A stretch of 41,796 nucleotides of DNA, from positions 1-41,796 of the forward strand of contig JAEZIU010000325.1 of NCBI GenBank assembly GCA_023436485.1, written 5' to 3'. The DNA comes from Bacillota bacterium. GTDB taxonomy: Bacteria; Bacillota; Clostridia; Acetivibrionales; DSM-1351. The notes under the pieces are model-generated. The model worked only from the letters and a program-made list of their open reading frames with translations. It made no database searches and was not told the origin of the DNA. Shown here piece after piece: positions 1 through 9,187 of the stretch; position 1 is the first letter of the stretch; every line of letters begins with the position of its first letter. Made by a program: the position numbers and the translations under genes.

Positions 1-68
1 CAAAAATAACCGTATACTCCTCTGGAAACCTAATTGGAGGAATAGAACCATAAAATCGGTTCAAATCA

Positions 69-106
69 TTACAAGCTGCAATCTGTAAAAGGATTGCAGC
101 TTGTAA
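69..106 (+). promoter_or_regulatory. 15-bp perfect stem-loop in the toxin gene leader
   Basis: An inverted repeat with two 15-base arms (69-83 and 92-106) closes an 8-base loop. It ends 15 bases before the AAAGGAGG ribosome site of the toxin gene. No T-run follows, so it is not a standard terminator. It could protect the mRNA 5' end or mark the end of an upstream unit. Bases 1-68 hold nothing else I can name. Confidence 0.55.
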
Positions 107-138
107 CAATTAAAAGTAGCAAAGGAGGAAAACGGCTG

Positions 139-3100
139 ATGAGTCCAGTTATAACGGCACAAAAACAAAAAGATAAGACAACCGGCGTAAAAAGAAATAA
201 CATACAGGGTCAAGCCGGGAGCCGCAAGCCGGTTGCCGGAAAAGCGGATGCAGTTGAAATAATACATCGACTCAAAAAGGATCCTGATTCGTTAAAACGT
301 GATGATGTAGTAATACTACAGAAAACTATAGGAAATAAAGCTCTGGGAAAAATGCTCACGGATTTGAAGACAAAAAAAGAGCAAAAGAAAGAAGATCAGG
401 GAAAAGCAGCTGAAAAAACAAAGGTTCCTGATATAAAAGTTAATGAAAAATCGCAAAAAACTCCTGAAGTTAGTAAGAAAACAGAAAAGCAACATACTAA
501 GAACGACAATGTTGCTACTGATAAGAATAAAATAGTGCAAAGCCCAAAAAAGAATGAAAATAGTCCTATTTCAGCTAAACCCGGAAAAGAGACTGTTAAA
601 AAACAAGGTGCTGAGTCTCGAACCCAAAGTATTGAACCCACTATATCCTCAAAGCCAAAACAGAGCACACAAAAAACTAATATTGAAAACAAAAGTCAAG
701 AGATTATCTCTCAAAAGAAAAAAGATAAGGTTCAGGAAACAATTGCACCTGTGGCAAAAAATAAATCAAATACTTCAAATAAAATATCGACAGGATTTGG
801 CGGAACTGTGAAGAGCCAGAATGAAGCACCGACAAAGAAGGCTCCCGTTAAAGCACCTGTAATAAAAATAAATTCGGAGGACCCAAGTAAAATACTTAGT
901 TCACTTGGAAGCGTTCCTCCAACGGAAATTGTAAATGCTTTCTCACAGGCATCATCAGTATCTGAAACTGCTTTTGAAAAACAAAAAACAAAAACCCAGG
1001 CAAAAATTCCGGTAATACCAACTCCAACGGGAATCCCGGCTAAAAAGGGCCCTGCGAAAGTTGTAAACAAGGTTAAGGAATTGGCTCATTCTGCAATTTC
1101 CTCATTCAAGAGCCAAAAATCAGGCGGTAAAACATCTGAAGGAATGCCGGAAGATATAAAAATACGTGAAGGCGATGATATTGATGCCGATGACGTAAGG
1201 CAGCAAGCAAAAGAATATACAAAAAATGCACCTGAGATAGGCATGACAGGAGAAGCTGACCCTAATCAGATGGAAGGCTTTATGAGCGAAGCGTCCCAGA
1301 ATGCCGGAAATGCAAAGCAGGCTGAATTAAACCAAACTAAGCAGGATTTTGGAGAAAACGGTATAGCACCGCAGGAAGACCCTACAACAATAAAAGCGGA
1401 TAAAGCCATAGGAGGAGTACTTCCACTTGGAATTGATATAAACAAGCAAGCTCCCATATCCCCCGAAGTAGCTTCAAGGGTAAACCCTCAATTGAATGCA
1501 CAACTAAAGAGCTTTATGCAAGCTAAAGGAAATGAATTCCAAAAGGGCAAGACCCAGTTTGACTCGGGAGTTTCCAATGCAAAAGCAAATGCAGATGTAC
1601 AGATAGAAAGCCATAAAGCAGAAGCAAAGCGTACTCAGCAAAAGGAACAGGAAAATGCAAAGGCCGAAGTAGGCGGCTTGAGAGACCAATGGAAGAATGA
1701 AATAAACACTGCGACAGAAGGATATGAAAAGGATGCCGGTGCAGAGACAGAAAAGAAGAAAAAAGAAGTAGGAAAAATAAAGGATGAAAAAGAAGGTGAA
1801 GTAAAAAAGACCCTAAAAAATGCTGAAAAGGATGCAGACAAAGAATGCAAAACAGCCAAGAAAGATGCAGATGAAGAGAAAAAGAAGCAAGAAGAAAAAC
1901 CTAAGAGTCTTGCCGGAAAGATATGGGGTGGTATAAAGAAAGTCGGTAAAGCTATTGTAGACGGCATAACAAAGGCTGTTAGCTTTATATTTGACAAACT
2001 CCGTCAGGCAGTAAAAACAATATTTGAAAAAGCAAAACAGCTGGCAGTCGGACTAATAGAAGCAGGCCGCAGGCTGATAGTAAGTGCTATAAAGGGGTTG
2101 GGAACTGTTCTCAAAGGACTGGTAAAAACTCTCCTTGCTAAATTCCCGGGAATAGCAAACAAAATATGTAATTTGATAGATAAAGCCGTAAATAAAGCAG
2201 TAGCAGCAGTAAACAAAGCAGCCGCACTACTGAAAAAGGGAGTAACAGCAGCATTGAACTTTATGGCAAAAGCAGTGGATGGCTTACTTGTCGGCTTGCA
2301 AAAGATATACAAGGCAGTAATGGCGGGAATAAAGAAGTTCCTCACCATGGACTTCAAGAAGATATTCGGAGCAATCCTTGAGGCCGCAGAAATAGCGGCA
2401 GAAATAGCTCTTGCCTTTGCAACAGGCGGAGGAAGCGTACTGCTTCAGATAGTAAAATGGCTTGCAACCACACTACCACAACTGCTAAGAACAGCAGGTT
2501 CGGTAATGAACTTTGTTAATACAATCAAAAGCATAAAACTCAAGGATGTATTAAAGTTACTGTCAGCAGCAGGAATAGCAGGCTTCCTTACAAAAGGACT
2601 GTTCGGAGAATTAACAGGACTGCCAAAGGAAAGTAAGGACGAAAAAGGGGAAAAAGAACCTGCATCAGGAGGTGCAGAAAAGGGACTGGTCAAAGTTCTT
2701 CACGCACTATCATCTGTATTCAATGTATTTAAAGGAGTATATAACAAAATTGCAGGTGGAGTAGGAAAGATACTGGGAGTAATAAATATAGCTGCAAAAC
2801 CATGGTTTGCAACCTTTAGTGCAATATATGCCGGAGCAGTAAAAGCAATGGATGTGGTTGGAAATCCTGTAGAGACCCTCAGCGAAGGCGCCGGAAAACT
2901 AAAAGAGTCAGTCGGAAGCTTCTTTGGCAGTGTAAAGGGCAAACTCAAAGAAATAGCAGGCAGCATCAAGTCAAAAGTAGCAATACTGGGACAGCCTGCA
3001 CAGCTAATGAAGTTAATAGCCAACAAGGCTGTAGACATGGTACTGAACTTCATAATCTCCCATCCGCCATCTGCACTAATCAAAGCAGTATTCAAAGGAA

Positions 3101-4392
3101 TAGAAGCTATAGCAGGAAAATCCATAGTAGAGCTGGTGAGGCAGTACATACCATTTGCAGACAAGCTGTTTGACAAAATTGCCGGATCAGGCCCTGTACA
3201 AAGTCTGATGAAGCCGCTGCAAGGACCAATAAACAATGTAAATGGAATGATAGACGAGGCAACCACCGGAGCAACAGGCATGGTAAACAATGCGGAGCAG
3301 TCAGCTACAACCACTCTGGGCAGCGGAGCAAAACTCGTTACAGCCATGGGCATAGGCAAAGCAGGAGGCAGCAAAGCAAACAGCAAAGGCGACGCCAAGG
3401 GAGCAAGCAAAGGAGGAGGACCAAAAGGCGGAGGCGACTTCCTGGGCATACTGTTGTCGGGAGTACATACAAAACTCTATGCAATAGGATTAAGAAACAT
3501 CGCCAAGCTGGGCAAAAACCTTGCAAGCAAAGTAGCAGGCGGAGCAAAAGCCATTATAGGAAAAATGCTTACTAAAAAGGTCAAATTCAAGCTTGGGAAT
3601 GAAAGCCATGAGCTGTGGGTGGAAAAGGGTAAGAATAAGAATGTTGTAATGATGGCGAGTAATAATCCAGGGGAATATGAAAAAAATCCGGAAGTAAGCA
3701 GGATAATTAAAGTAAACCCCGAAATAAATGGTATAGTAGCTAATACAGAAAAAGACCCAACCGTGCCAAAAGTTAAACTTTTAGCGAAAAAGTCTCAAGA
3801 AGCGAAAGATAAAGTTGCGGGAGTAAGTAAAGCTAAAGAAATAGGAAAAGATTCTGGCAAAACGCAACGTGAACTGGCAAAAGTTGTTCCTAATATGACA
3901 TATAAACAGGTGAAAAAGGCTTTGGAGCAAAGATATAAAGAATTTATTAAAAGTAAAGTTGGTAATGAATCGTTTATTGTATCACAAGATGGATTAGTTG
4001 AGGATGAATTAATGACTAGTTCATATAAGGCAATGCCACGTAGTGTAAATGATAATTTAACACCACATCATATGCCAGCAGGAAATTCTATTGGAGTTGA
4101 TGGAATCAAATATAGAAATGGAACTGCATTTAACGTGCGTGAAGACACACACAAACTGACATTTACATATGGGATGGGTGATAGTGATTCAAGAGCATAT
4201 GACTACGCTTTATATAATAGGCTATCATATGAAGATAGGTTAACTTTTGACCAAAGAAATGTAAGAGATGCATACTCATTACAACGTCCAAAAGTTAACC
4301 AAGATGAATTGAATATGAAACTTAAAGAAAACTATATCGCATCCATGGATAATTTTAAAAAGCATATTAAAGGAGGTAAGGTTGATGAGTGA
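139..4392 (+). CDS. Large modular eCIS-associated toxin/carrier with LTPHHMP C-terminal domain
   Basis: The start is the ATG at 139, because AAAGGAGG lies at 121-128; this gives 1417 residues. Residues 59-73 carry ILQKTIGNKALGKML, resembling the short (L)Q.TIGN.A.G motif that recurs in proteins encoded beside eCIS loci, often with DUF4157. Residues about 75-400 are Lys/Ser/Thr-rich low complexity, about 460-610 are a charged coiled coil, and about 615-1140 are many amphipathic or hydrophobic helices without a signal peptide. A junction block (ESHELWVEKG, near 1153) precedes a more A/T-rich C-terminus. L1307-P1313 reads LTPHHMP, a motif I associate with HNH/Endo VII-like polymorphic toxin nucleases. 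The immunity gene overlaps its stop by 8 bases. Inferred role: carrier that delivers a nuclease tip through the eCIS. The catalytic assignment is tentative; the modular architecture is clear. A degraded copy of its middle lies at 10593-10890. Confidence 0.8.
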   Translation: MSPVITAQKQKDKTTGVKRNNIQGQAGSRKPVAGKADAVEIIHRLKKDPDSLKRDDVVILQKTIGNKALGKMLTDLKTKKEQKKEDQGKAAEKTKVPDIKVNEKSQKTPEVSKKTEKQHTKNDNVATDKNKIVQSPKKNENSPISAKPGKETVKKQGAESRTQSIEPTISSKPKQSTQKTNIENKSQEIISQKKKDKVQETIAPVAKNKSNTSNKISTGFGGTVKSQNEAPTKKAPVKAPVIKINSEDPSKILSSLGSVPPTEIVNAFSQASSVSETAFEKQKTKTQAKIPVIPTPTGIPAKKGPAKVVNKVKELAHSAISSFKSQKSGGKTSEGMPEDIKIREGDDIDADDVRQQAKEYTKNAPEIGMTGEADPNQMEGFMSEASQNAGNAKQAELNQTKQDFGENGIAPQEDPTTIKADKAIGGVLPLGIDINKQAPISPEVASRVNPQLNAQLKSFMQAKGNEFQKGKTQFDSGVSNAKANADVQIESHKAEAKRTQQKEQENAKAEVGGLRDQWKNEINTATEGYEKDAGAETEKKKKEVGKIKDEKEGEVKKTLKNAEKDADKECKTAKKDADEEKKKQEEKPKSLAGKIWGGIKKVGKAIVDGITKAVSFIFDKLRQAVKTIFEKAKQLAVGLIEAGRRLIVSAIKGLGTVLKGLVKTLLAKFPGIANKICNLIDKAVNKAVAAVNKAAALLKKGVTAALNFMAKAVDGLLVGLQKIYKAVMAGIKKFLTMDFKKIFGAILEAAEIAAEIALAFATGGGSVLLQIVKWLATTLPQLLRTAGSVMNFVNTIKSIKLKDVLKLLSAAGIAGFLTKGLFGELTGLPKESKDEKGEKEPASGGAEKGLVKVLHALSSVFNVFKGVYNKIAGGVGKILGVINIAAKPWFATFSAIYAGAVKAMDVVGNPVETLSEGAGKLKESVGSFFGSVKGKLKEIAGSIKSKVAILGQPAQLMKLIANKAVDMVLNFIISHPPSALIKAVFKGIEAIAGKSIVELVRQYIPFADKLFDKIAGSGPVQSLMKPLQGPINNVNGMIDEATTGATGMVNNAEQSATTTLGSGAKLVTAMGIGKAGGSKANSKGDAKGASKGGGPKGGGDFLGILLSGVHTKLYAIGLRNIAKLGKNLASKVAGGAKAIIGKMLTKKVKFKLGNESHELWVEKGKNKNVVMMASNNPGEYEKNPEVSRIIKVNPEINGIVANTEKDPTVPKVKLLAKKSQEAKDKVAGVSKAKEIGKDSGKTQRELAKVVPNMTYKQVKKALEQRYKEFIKSKVGNESFIVSQDGLVEDELMTSSYKAMPRSVNDNLTPHHMPAGNSIGVDGIKYRNGTAFNVREDTHKLTFTYGMGDSDSRAYDYALYNRLSYEDRLTFDQRNVRDAYSLQRPKVNQDELNMKLKENYIASMDNFKKHIKGGKVDE

Positions 4393-4858
4393 GTTGGCTA
4401 AACTAAGTGAAGTCAGAGAAATAATGCATAAAATTGAAGAAGAGGATTTTGAAAGATTTGACTGCATTTATGAAGATGTAATGAAAGGGGATTTGTATTT
4501 TGAGTTAGAAGATATAGTTGGCTTATGTAAAATATTTAACGATGAATTTACAGATATTAATCCACATCAATATATAAAAGTGCATAGAATGACATTTAAA
4601 ACTATTGAAAGGTATGGGTTTAATATAGGATTTGAAAAGTTTATTAATGGGTTATATGAAATCATAGATAGTGCAGAAGAGCAGGTAGAAGATTATTTAA
4701 ATATGTTGTTAAGTTATGATATGCAGGTTATATCATTATTCTCAGAGCAATTTCATAAATGTGATGGAGAATTTCAGAATAGAATAAAGGAAATATTAGA
4801 AGAATTAGAATGTAATCTACCAGTTAAATATAAAGATAAGATTAACATTATTAAATAA
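4385..4858 (+). CDS. Putative immunity protein for the upstream toxin
   Basis: This encodes 157 acidic, mostly helical residues with no signal peptide. I prefer the ATG at 4385, 8 bases after AGGAGG at 4371-4376, over the TTG at 4382. The gene overlaps the toxin stop by 8 bases, which suggests translational coupling, and a terminator follows at 4953. A small, acidic, A/T-rich gene coupled to the end of a polymorphic toxin is the standard immunity arrangement. The helical repeat-like pattern is loosely reminiscent of the Imm30 group, but I cannot assign a family. Inferred role: bind and block the LTPHHMP toxin tip in the producer cytoplasm. The immunity call rests on context. Confidence 0.7.
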   Translation: MSELAKLSEVREIMHKIEEEDFERFDCIYEDVMKGDLYFELEDIVGLCKIFNDEFTDINPHQYIKVHRMTFKTIERYGFNIGFEKFINGLYEIIDSAEEQVEDYLNMLLSYDMQVISLFSEQFHKCDGEFQNRIKEILEELECNLPVKYKDKINIIK

Positions 4859-4952
4859 AGTTATGTAGGGCATACAACATTTTGTGGTAAAAAAATTATG
4901 AATCATTTTAAAAAATAAGCATTTTAAGATAGCCTTTCAAAGCTTTAAAGCT

Positions 4953-4997
4953 AGGTCTTAATGGAGATATTTTCTCTGTTGAGACCTTTTCTTTTCT
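4953..4997 (+). terminator. Rho-independent terminator after the toxin-immunity pair
   Basis: Arms of 15 bases (4953-4967 and 4973-4987), paired with a few G-U wobbles, close a 5-base loop and run into a T-rich tract at 4986-4995. This ends the toxin-immunity transcript. The stretch 4998-5225 holds no convincing gene; a short open frame at 5096-5251 is broken by TAA at 5171. Confidence 0.8.
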
Positions 4998-5225
4998 TCC
5001 GCCCCAGATAATTGTATGGGGCTACTCAGCCCTAAATAATACCAGTACAATATTTTTTTCTGCAAATTCCTTTTAGACATTTCAATATGACTAAAGTGTG
5101 TGAAGGTAACCCATCAAAACTTGATATGAGGCGAATTGCAAAGCCTATAACAGTATATAAATATCTTGCTTAAGTAGGTAAAGAGCGTTATTATGAGACA
5201 AATATAAAGCTTGGGGTGTTGGTGG

Positions 5226-5495
5226 ATGAATATAATAGAGCAATTTTTTAAAGGAAGTTTGTATCCGATGGAGGATTTTGGTTATTCAGATAATCCTGAT
5301 TGGGAGAAACTGCAAGAACAGGTTGAAAAGCTGGAAGATAGATTGTTTAGCAGATTTAGTGAAGAAGATAAAGCAAGGTATAAAGAAATAATGGATGTAC
5401 GATTGCAGGCTGATTTCTTAGAAATAATGAGGGCTTATGTCTATGGGTTTAAGATGGGGAGCAGAATGATAATTGACGTTTATAGTGATGATTGA
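5226..5495 (+). CDS. Small DUF6809-like protein
   Basis: This encodes 89 residues from the ATG at 5226; an in-frame TTG at 5211 is possible, but the ribosome site is weak in both cases. The N-terminal pattern (FFKGSLYPMEDF then a charged helix with KLEDRL) and the C-terminal AYVYGFKMGSRMIIDVY resemble the DUF6809 family of small helical Firmicutes proteins often found in mobile or accessory DNA. Their function is unknown. It stands alone, followed by its own terminator, next to the toxin-immunity pair. I see no evidence that it is an immunity protein, although the location would allow it. Confidence 0.6.
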   Translation: MNIIEQFFKGSLYPMEDFGYSDNPDWEKLQEQVEKLEDRLFSRFSEEDKARYKEIMDVRLQADFLEIMRAYVYGFKMGSRMIIDVYSDD

Positions 5496-5548
5496 TTCCT
5501 TAATTGTATAATGAAATAAAGTAAATTCAAAATAAATTAGGCGGTAAA

Positions 5549-5589
5549 AAATAGGCGATGCTATAAATAGGAGCAGCGTCTATTTTTTT
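5549..5589 (+). terminator. Terminator after the DUF6809-like gene
   Basis: Arms at about 5550-5562 and 5572-5584, with one mismatch and one G-U pair, are followed by a T7 run. The stretch from here to 6249 is A/T-rich and has no coding frame I can support; it contains the 30-base repeats at 5928-5999. Confidence 0.7.
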
Positions 5590-5927
5590 GAATTTTATGT
5601 CTTAGTCAAGCAGAGTTCTAGTATTCAGTCAATTTAACTATCTGTGATAAAAACTCAATCAAGTGTGGGTAAATAGCGTGGGTTTTTGAGGTCAAAAAAT
5701 CTATCCATATATTTTTTAATGAAAATTCAATGAAAAGTGTCCTCTTTTTCAAAAAATGAAACACTCATTATCCAGAAGTGGGGGTTGCGGTTATACACTT
5801 GAATCTAATCATTTTTTTAATTTTACATAAATATTATGCCAAATATCTGAGCCTATAGGTCAAAGTACCTAAATTGGAGTTTAGGAAGTTATTGAGGGTA
5901 TAAGGCATTATAAAAAATTCAACATCT

Positions 5928-5999
5928 TTTATAAAACATCTTACAAATTATATAAAAGCATAAACAGAATTTATGAAACATCCTACAGTTTATATAAAT
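5928..5999 (+). repeat. Two imperfect 30-bp direct repeats, 42 bp apart
   Basis: Copy 1 (5928-5957) and copy 2 (5970-5999) share TTTAT.AAACATC.TACA and then TTATATAAA, differing at about four positions. The spacing is four helical turns. They lie about 270 bp upstream of the tyrosine recombinase gene and could be recombinase arm-type sites or an operator. A function is not shown. Confidence 0.5.
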
Positions 6000-6267
6000 A
6001 CTTCTTTAGTTATTATAAAAGTTTAGCAGAATTTAGAATAATTTGAAAATGGAATGGGCAGAGATACCACCTTATATGACTATTTAAAATATATTAAGTG
6101 ATGGATGTATGTTTAAAGCATAAAAATTCTGAGTTCATATAATTTACATTTTTGCAACTTTATCACCAGTGCAAGGGTTTTAATTTTGGTAAATCACAAT
6201 ATGAACTTTGCAAGCCTACAAATAACTACTTTAGCAGAAAAATCATTGACAGGAAGGGGTATATATT

Positions 6268-6867
6268 ATGCCAAATAAAAGGACAAGAGCATTGACACAG
6301 GAGGAGTATTCTCTCTTGATTGAAACGATTAGGGAAGGTTTTACAACTGCCGGTGGAGTGGTGGTAAAGCCTAACGAGCGCATAGCAGTAGCCTTAGTAA
6401 TACAAGCAAATCTGGGCTTGCGGATATCAGATGTTATTGACTTGAAGCTATCAGATATAGTGAGAGATGGAGCTAGATACAAGCTTGACATAACAGAAAA
6501 GAAAACAGGTAAGAAAAGGGAATTTACAGTACCGCAAGAGGTATACACTTACATACAGGGATATATGCTAATAAGGGGTATTAAGCCTGTACAGCCATTA
6601 TTCAGCGTGGGTATAAGAGCTATACAAAAACATCTTAGAATAGTATCTGAATATATTGGATTAGAAGGAATTGGAACACACAGTCTGAGAAAATTCTTTT
6701 GTACAGAGATTTATAATAACAACAACTATAACATTGAGCTATGCAGGGTATTGATGCAACACTCAAATTCAGCAGTAACCCAAAGGTACTTGGGAATTCA
6801 ACCGCAATTAGTAGAACAGGCACTTGCCAAGCATATCAAGCTGCCATCACAAAGTTTAAGCACATAG
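6268..6867 (+). CDS. Short tyrosine recombinase (phage-integrase family)
   Basis: The product is 199 residues; a GGAAGGGG ribosome site precedes the ATG by about 9 bases. The tyrosine-recombinase residues are visible in order: R52 (GLRIS), a Lys-rich beta-hairpin near K78-K83, H138..R141 (THSLRK), H165 (MQHSN) and nucleophile Y174 (TQRYLGI). The N-terminal core-binding domain of full-length integrases (300-400 residues) is absent, so this is essentially the catalytic domain alone, as in small single-domain recombinases. It would cut and rejoin DNA through a 3'-phosphotyrosine. All key residues are present, so it may be active. It sits inside the toxin-swap zone, and rearranging toxin cassettes is an attractive but unproven role. 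Confidence 0.88.
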   Translation: MPNKRTRALTQEEYSLLIETIREGFTTAGGVVVKPNERIAVALVIQANLGLRISDVIDLKLSDIVRDGARYKLDITEKKTGKKREFTVPQEVYTYIQGYMLIRGIKPVQPLFSVGIRAIQKHLRIVSEYIGLEGIGTHSLRKFFCTEIYNNNNYNIELCRVLMQHSNSAVTQRYLGIQPQLVEQALAKHIKLPSQSLST

Positions 6868-6881
6868 GGGAACACACATAT

Positions 6882-6919
6882 AAAGGGCTGCGGGTAACAT
6901 ATTACCTTGTAGCCCTTTA
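6882..6919 (+). terminator. Stem-loop after the recombinase gene
   Basis: An AAAGGGCT arm pairs with AGCCCTTT, and inner GGTAA pairs with TTACC, giving an almost complete stem 15 bases after the stop codon. There is no clear T-run, so this may be a weak terminator or an mRNA-stabilising hairpin. Confidence 0.5.
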
Positions 6920-7139
6920 CAGTTGCTGACTATTTCTACCAGATGCAATTCAGATAAAACATAAATATAAAAAAGTTTAGCTGATTCAGAGTTTTTAAAC
7001 AAAAATATGGACAGTTAATACAAGAATACTGAAGGCAAATAATATTGTATCGAAAAAAATGTAAATAAAAAAGAGAAAATAAAGAAGTAAATTACCAAAA
7101 GTACTCGACTTAAGCGGCTTAGGGACGTTATAACATCAG

Positions 7140-7380
7140 TAAATGGGTTGTTCAAATACCAGAGTATAAACAAAACCAATAATACATTGAAGCCACAGGA
7201 TAGAGGTCAGATGGCATTCTGGCTTGTTTCGTGGGGCTTTACCCAACGTAAATTGTCATATAGAAAATGGATAGGCTGAAACTCCCTTGCGGGTCGCAAG
7301 ACTATCGCTCATAAAGTGCGGTTGCCGGCAGATTTTATAGAGACAAACAATGAAATGGAGGAGATATTATTTATCAAAAA
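7140..7380 (+). ncRNA. Candidate IS110 bridge RNA in the left end
   Basis: In IS110 elements such as IS621, the non-coding end next to the transposase gene encodes a structured bridge RNA whose loops pair with target and donor DNA. This element has such a 5' non-coding end with several potential stems, including 7286-7298. A 28-base block at 7264-7291 is conserved almost exactly in the remnant copy. The exact RNA ends and guide loops cannot be read without folding and a family alignment. Confidence 0.4.
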
Positions 7381-7386
7381 CGTAAA

Positions 7387-8586
7387 ATGGCTTTTATAGG
7401 TATTGATATGCATAAAGACACACATACAGCGGTGGTTATGGACTGCTGGACTAACAAAATAGGTGAAATCACCTTTGCAAACAGACCATCAGCCTATGAC
7501 AAATTTATGGCTGATGTGAAAAAGCTGTATGGTAATTTACAGCCTGTATTCGGATTGGAAGATACAAGAGGTTTCGGAAGGAACTTTGCATCCTACCTGC
7601 TAGGGCATAAGTATACAGTTAAGCACGTTAACCCTGCTTATACTGATGCTATGAGGTCAAGTGCTCCTATGTCAAAAAAAGATGACTCCTATGATGCTTT
7701 CTGTGTAGCAAGGATACTTAGGGATATGCTGGATACCCTGCCAGATGAACAGCACGATGATTTGTACTGGACTATACGGCAGTTGGTTAATCGCAGAGAT
7801 TCGCTTATACAAGGGATTATTGTTGCAAAAAATCAGTTGAATGCCCAATTAACATATGTCTATCCAAGCTATAAAGAATATTTCTGTGATGTGGATACTA
7901 AAACAGCTATGTACTTTTGGGAAACTTACCCACATCCAAAATATCTGAAAGATGTAAGGCCGGAAACATTACTAGAGGAACTGAGAACAGTACATAGGGG
8001 TACGACTGTAAAAAAAGTAAATGAAATATTGACATTATCAGAGCAGAACAGCCCAAAGGAGAAAGAATACCAAACAGAACGAGACTTTGTTATTAAAAGC
8101 CTTATCAGGGAATTGCGGTTCAAAAAGCAGGAGAATGAGGACATAGATAAGGAATTGGGAAAACTTATATCCCTTACAGGCTACAAACTAGATACTATGC
8201 CGGGTATTAACCTTGTGACAGCAGCAAGCATAATATCTGAAATCGGTAATATTGAAAGGTTTCCAAATTCAGATAAATTAGCTCAATTTAGTGGAATAGC
8301 TCCAGTTAATTTCAGTTCTGCAGGAAAGGGTAAAGACCAGCGCAGCAGACAGGGCAACAGGGTTTTAAATGCTATATTCCACTTCCTTGCAATCCAGTTG
8401 GTGCAGGTAAATTCAAACGGTAAAGCAAGACATCCTGTATTCAGAGAGTATTTTGAAAGCAAGCTTAGAGAGGGTAAAAGTAAGCCTCAAGCTCTTGTTT
8501 GTGTGTCAAGAAGGGCTGTAAGGATTATTTACGGTTTGATGCGGACAAAGACCGAATACAAGCCGTTTGAAAAGTTAGTAGATTAA
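7387..8586 (+). CDS. IS110-family transposase
   Basis: This 399-residue protein has the DEDD (RuvC-like) domain at the N-terminus: D7 in GIDMHKDTHTA, E58 in GLEDTRGFG, and D100/D103 in KKDDSYDAF. The C-terminal Transposase_20 domain starts at the helix-hairpin-helix-like MPGINLVTAASI and carries the serine-containing NFSSAGKGKDQRS segment (S310/S311). The length is normal and the frame intact, so it is probably active. The ATG at 7387 lies 24 bases after GGAGGAG (7356-7362). In-frame ATT codons at 7366 and 7369 sit closer to this site, so a non-standard start is possible. The enzyme would catalyse bridge-RNA-guided insertion and excision. Confidence 0.93.
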   Translation: MAFIGIDMHKDTHTAVVMDCWTNKIGEITFANRPSAYDKFMADVKKLYGNLQPVFGLEDTRGFGRNFASYLLGHKYTVKHVNPAYTDAMRSSAPMSKKDDSYDAFCVARILRDMLDTLPDEQHDDLYWTIRQLVNRRDSLIQGIIVAKNQLNAQLTYVYPSYKEYFCDVDTKTAMYFWETYPHPKYLKDVRPETLLEELRTVHRGTTVKKVNEILTLSEQNSPKEKEYQTERDFVIKSLIRELRFKKQENEDIDKELGKLISLTGYKLDTMPGINLVTAASIISEIGNIERFPNSDKLAQFSGIAPVNFSSAGKGKDQRSRQGNRVLNAIFHFLAIQLVQVNSNGKARHPVFREYFESKLREGKSKPQALVCVSRRAVRIIYGLMRTKTEYKPFEKLVD

Positions 8587-8714
8587 TGTTGTTTGGAACT
8601 ATCATTATGGTAAAATAGAGTTGTAAAAATTGTAAAAAGTCCTCTGGAAAGAGGCTTAATATGGATTGTGTTTTTTGGGGTTAAAAGAGCTTACAGGATT
8701 AAACCAAAGTATAG

Positions 8715-9164
8715 AATATCTATAATGCGGGAGTAAGTGGGGTTGGTAAGGGCACAGGTAATGTATATAGTGATATTAGTCAATTATCAAAAGCACAGAT
8801 AGATACAAAACCTTTAAACTCTCCTGACATTGCTAAATGGTTTGGCAAAAAAGGTACAATTTCTATTGATGTAAATTATTTATGGATATATCATGACTGG
8901 GAAGGGAATTCAGTAAGTTATCCAGGTGGATTTCCAGACTTTCAGAATGCTAAGCCTAAAACGATGGTAATTCAAGAAGCAGATATTGGTCCATTTGTAG
9001 AAAGAAAAAAGGATTTTCAAACAGCTAAGAATCTGGGATATGTTAAACAAACTGAAAGCACATGGCACCATCATCAGAATGGGCATACATTGCAAGAAAT
9101 TAATACCTTATTACATGATAGGTTCAGACATCGTGGTGGAATTTCAGTAATGAACAGTAAATAG
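8715..9164 (+). pseudogene. Orphan WHH-nuclease toxin tip (5'-truncated)
   Basis: An open frame of 149 residues runs from just after a TAG at 8712 to 9164 with no start codon before the internal ATG at 8964. The last 35 residues contain W117-H118-H119-H120 (STWHHHQNG) followed by LLHDRFRHRGG, the signature of the WHH group of HNH/Endo VII nucleases used as polymorphic-toxin tips. The upstream part (DVNYLWIYHDWEGN, SYPGGFPDF) is a typical preceding toxin segment. No carrier domain is attached, so this is a silent cassette or a leftover from a replaced toxin. It begins about 130 bases after the IS110 transposase stop, and SMI1 immunity follows 23 bases later. It could restore a full toxin by recombination. 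Confidence 0.78.
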
Positions 9165-9187
9165 ACTTAATTAAGGGGGACACAACT

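Larger units (their letters stand above)
7080..8660 (+). mobile_element. IS110-family insertion sequence (approximate ends)
   Basis: The IS110 transposase gene is flanked by about 300 non-coding bases on its left and a short right end. IS110 elements lack terminal inverted repeats and usually do not duplicate the target, so the borders here are estimates. The left segment carries a strong hairpin (TTGCG..CGCAA, 7286-7298). It also carries a block shared with the second, broken copy at 10339-10366, which shows that this left end belongs to the element. Confidence 0.75.

Noticed and set aside
2700..3449. A 249-codon open frame on the minus strand inside the toxin gene
   Set aside because: It is a shadow of the helical carrier region; composition follows the opposite-strand codons, and the sense frame is clearly coding.
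5096..5251. Short open frame broken by TAA at 5171, reading like SKLDMRRIAKPITVYKYL
   Set aside because: About 25 codons on each side of a stop is not unusual here, there is no recognised family, and it overlaps the DUF6809-like gene.
6741..6929. 62-codon frame overlapping the recombinase 3' end
   Set aside because: It lies in another frame of the recombinase gene and runs through the downstream hairpin.
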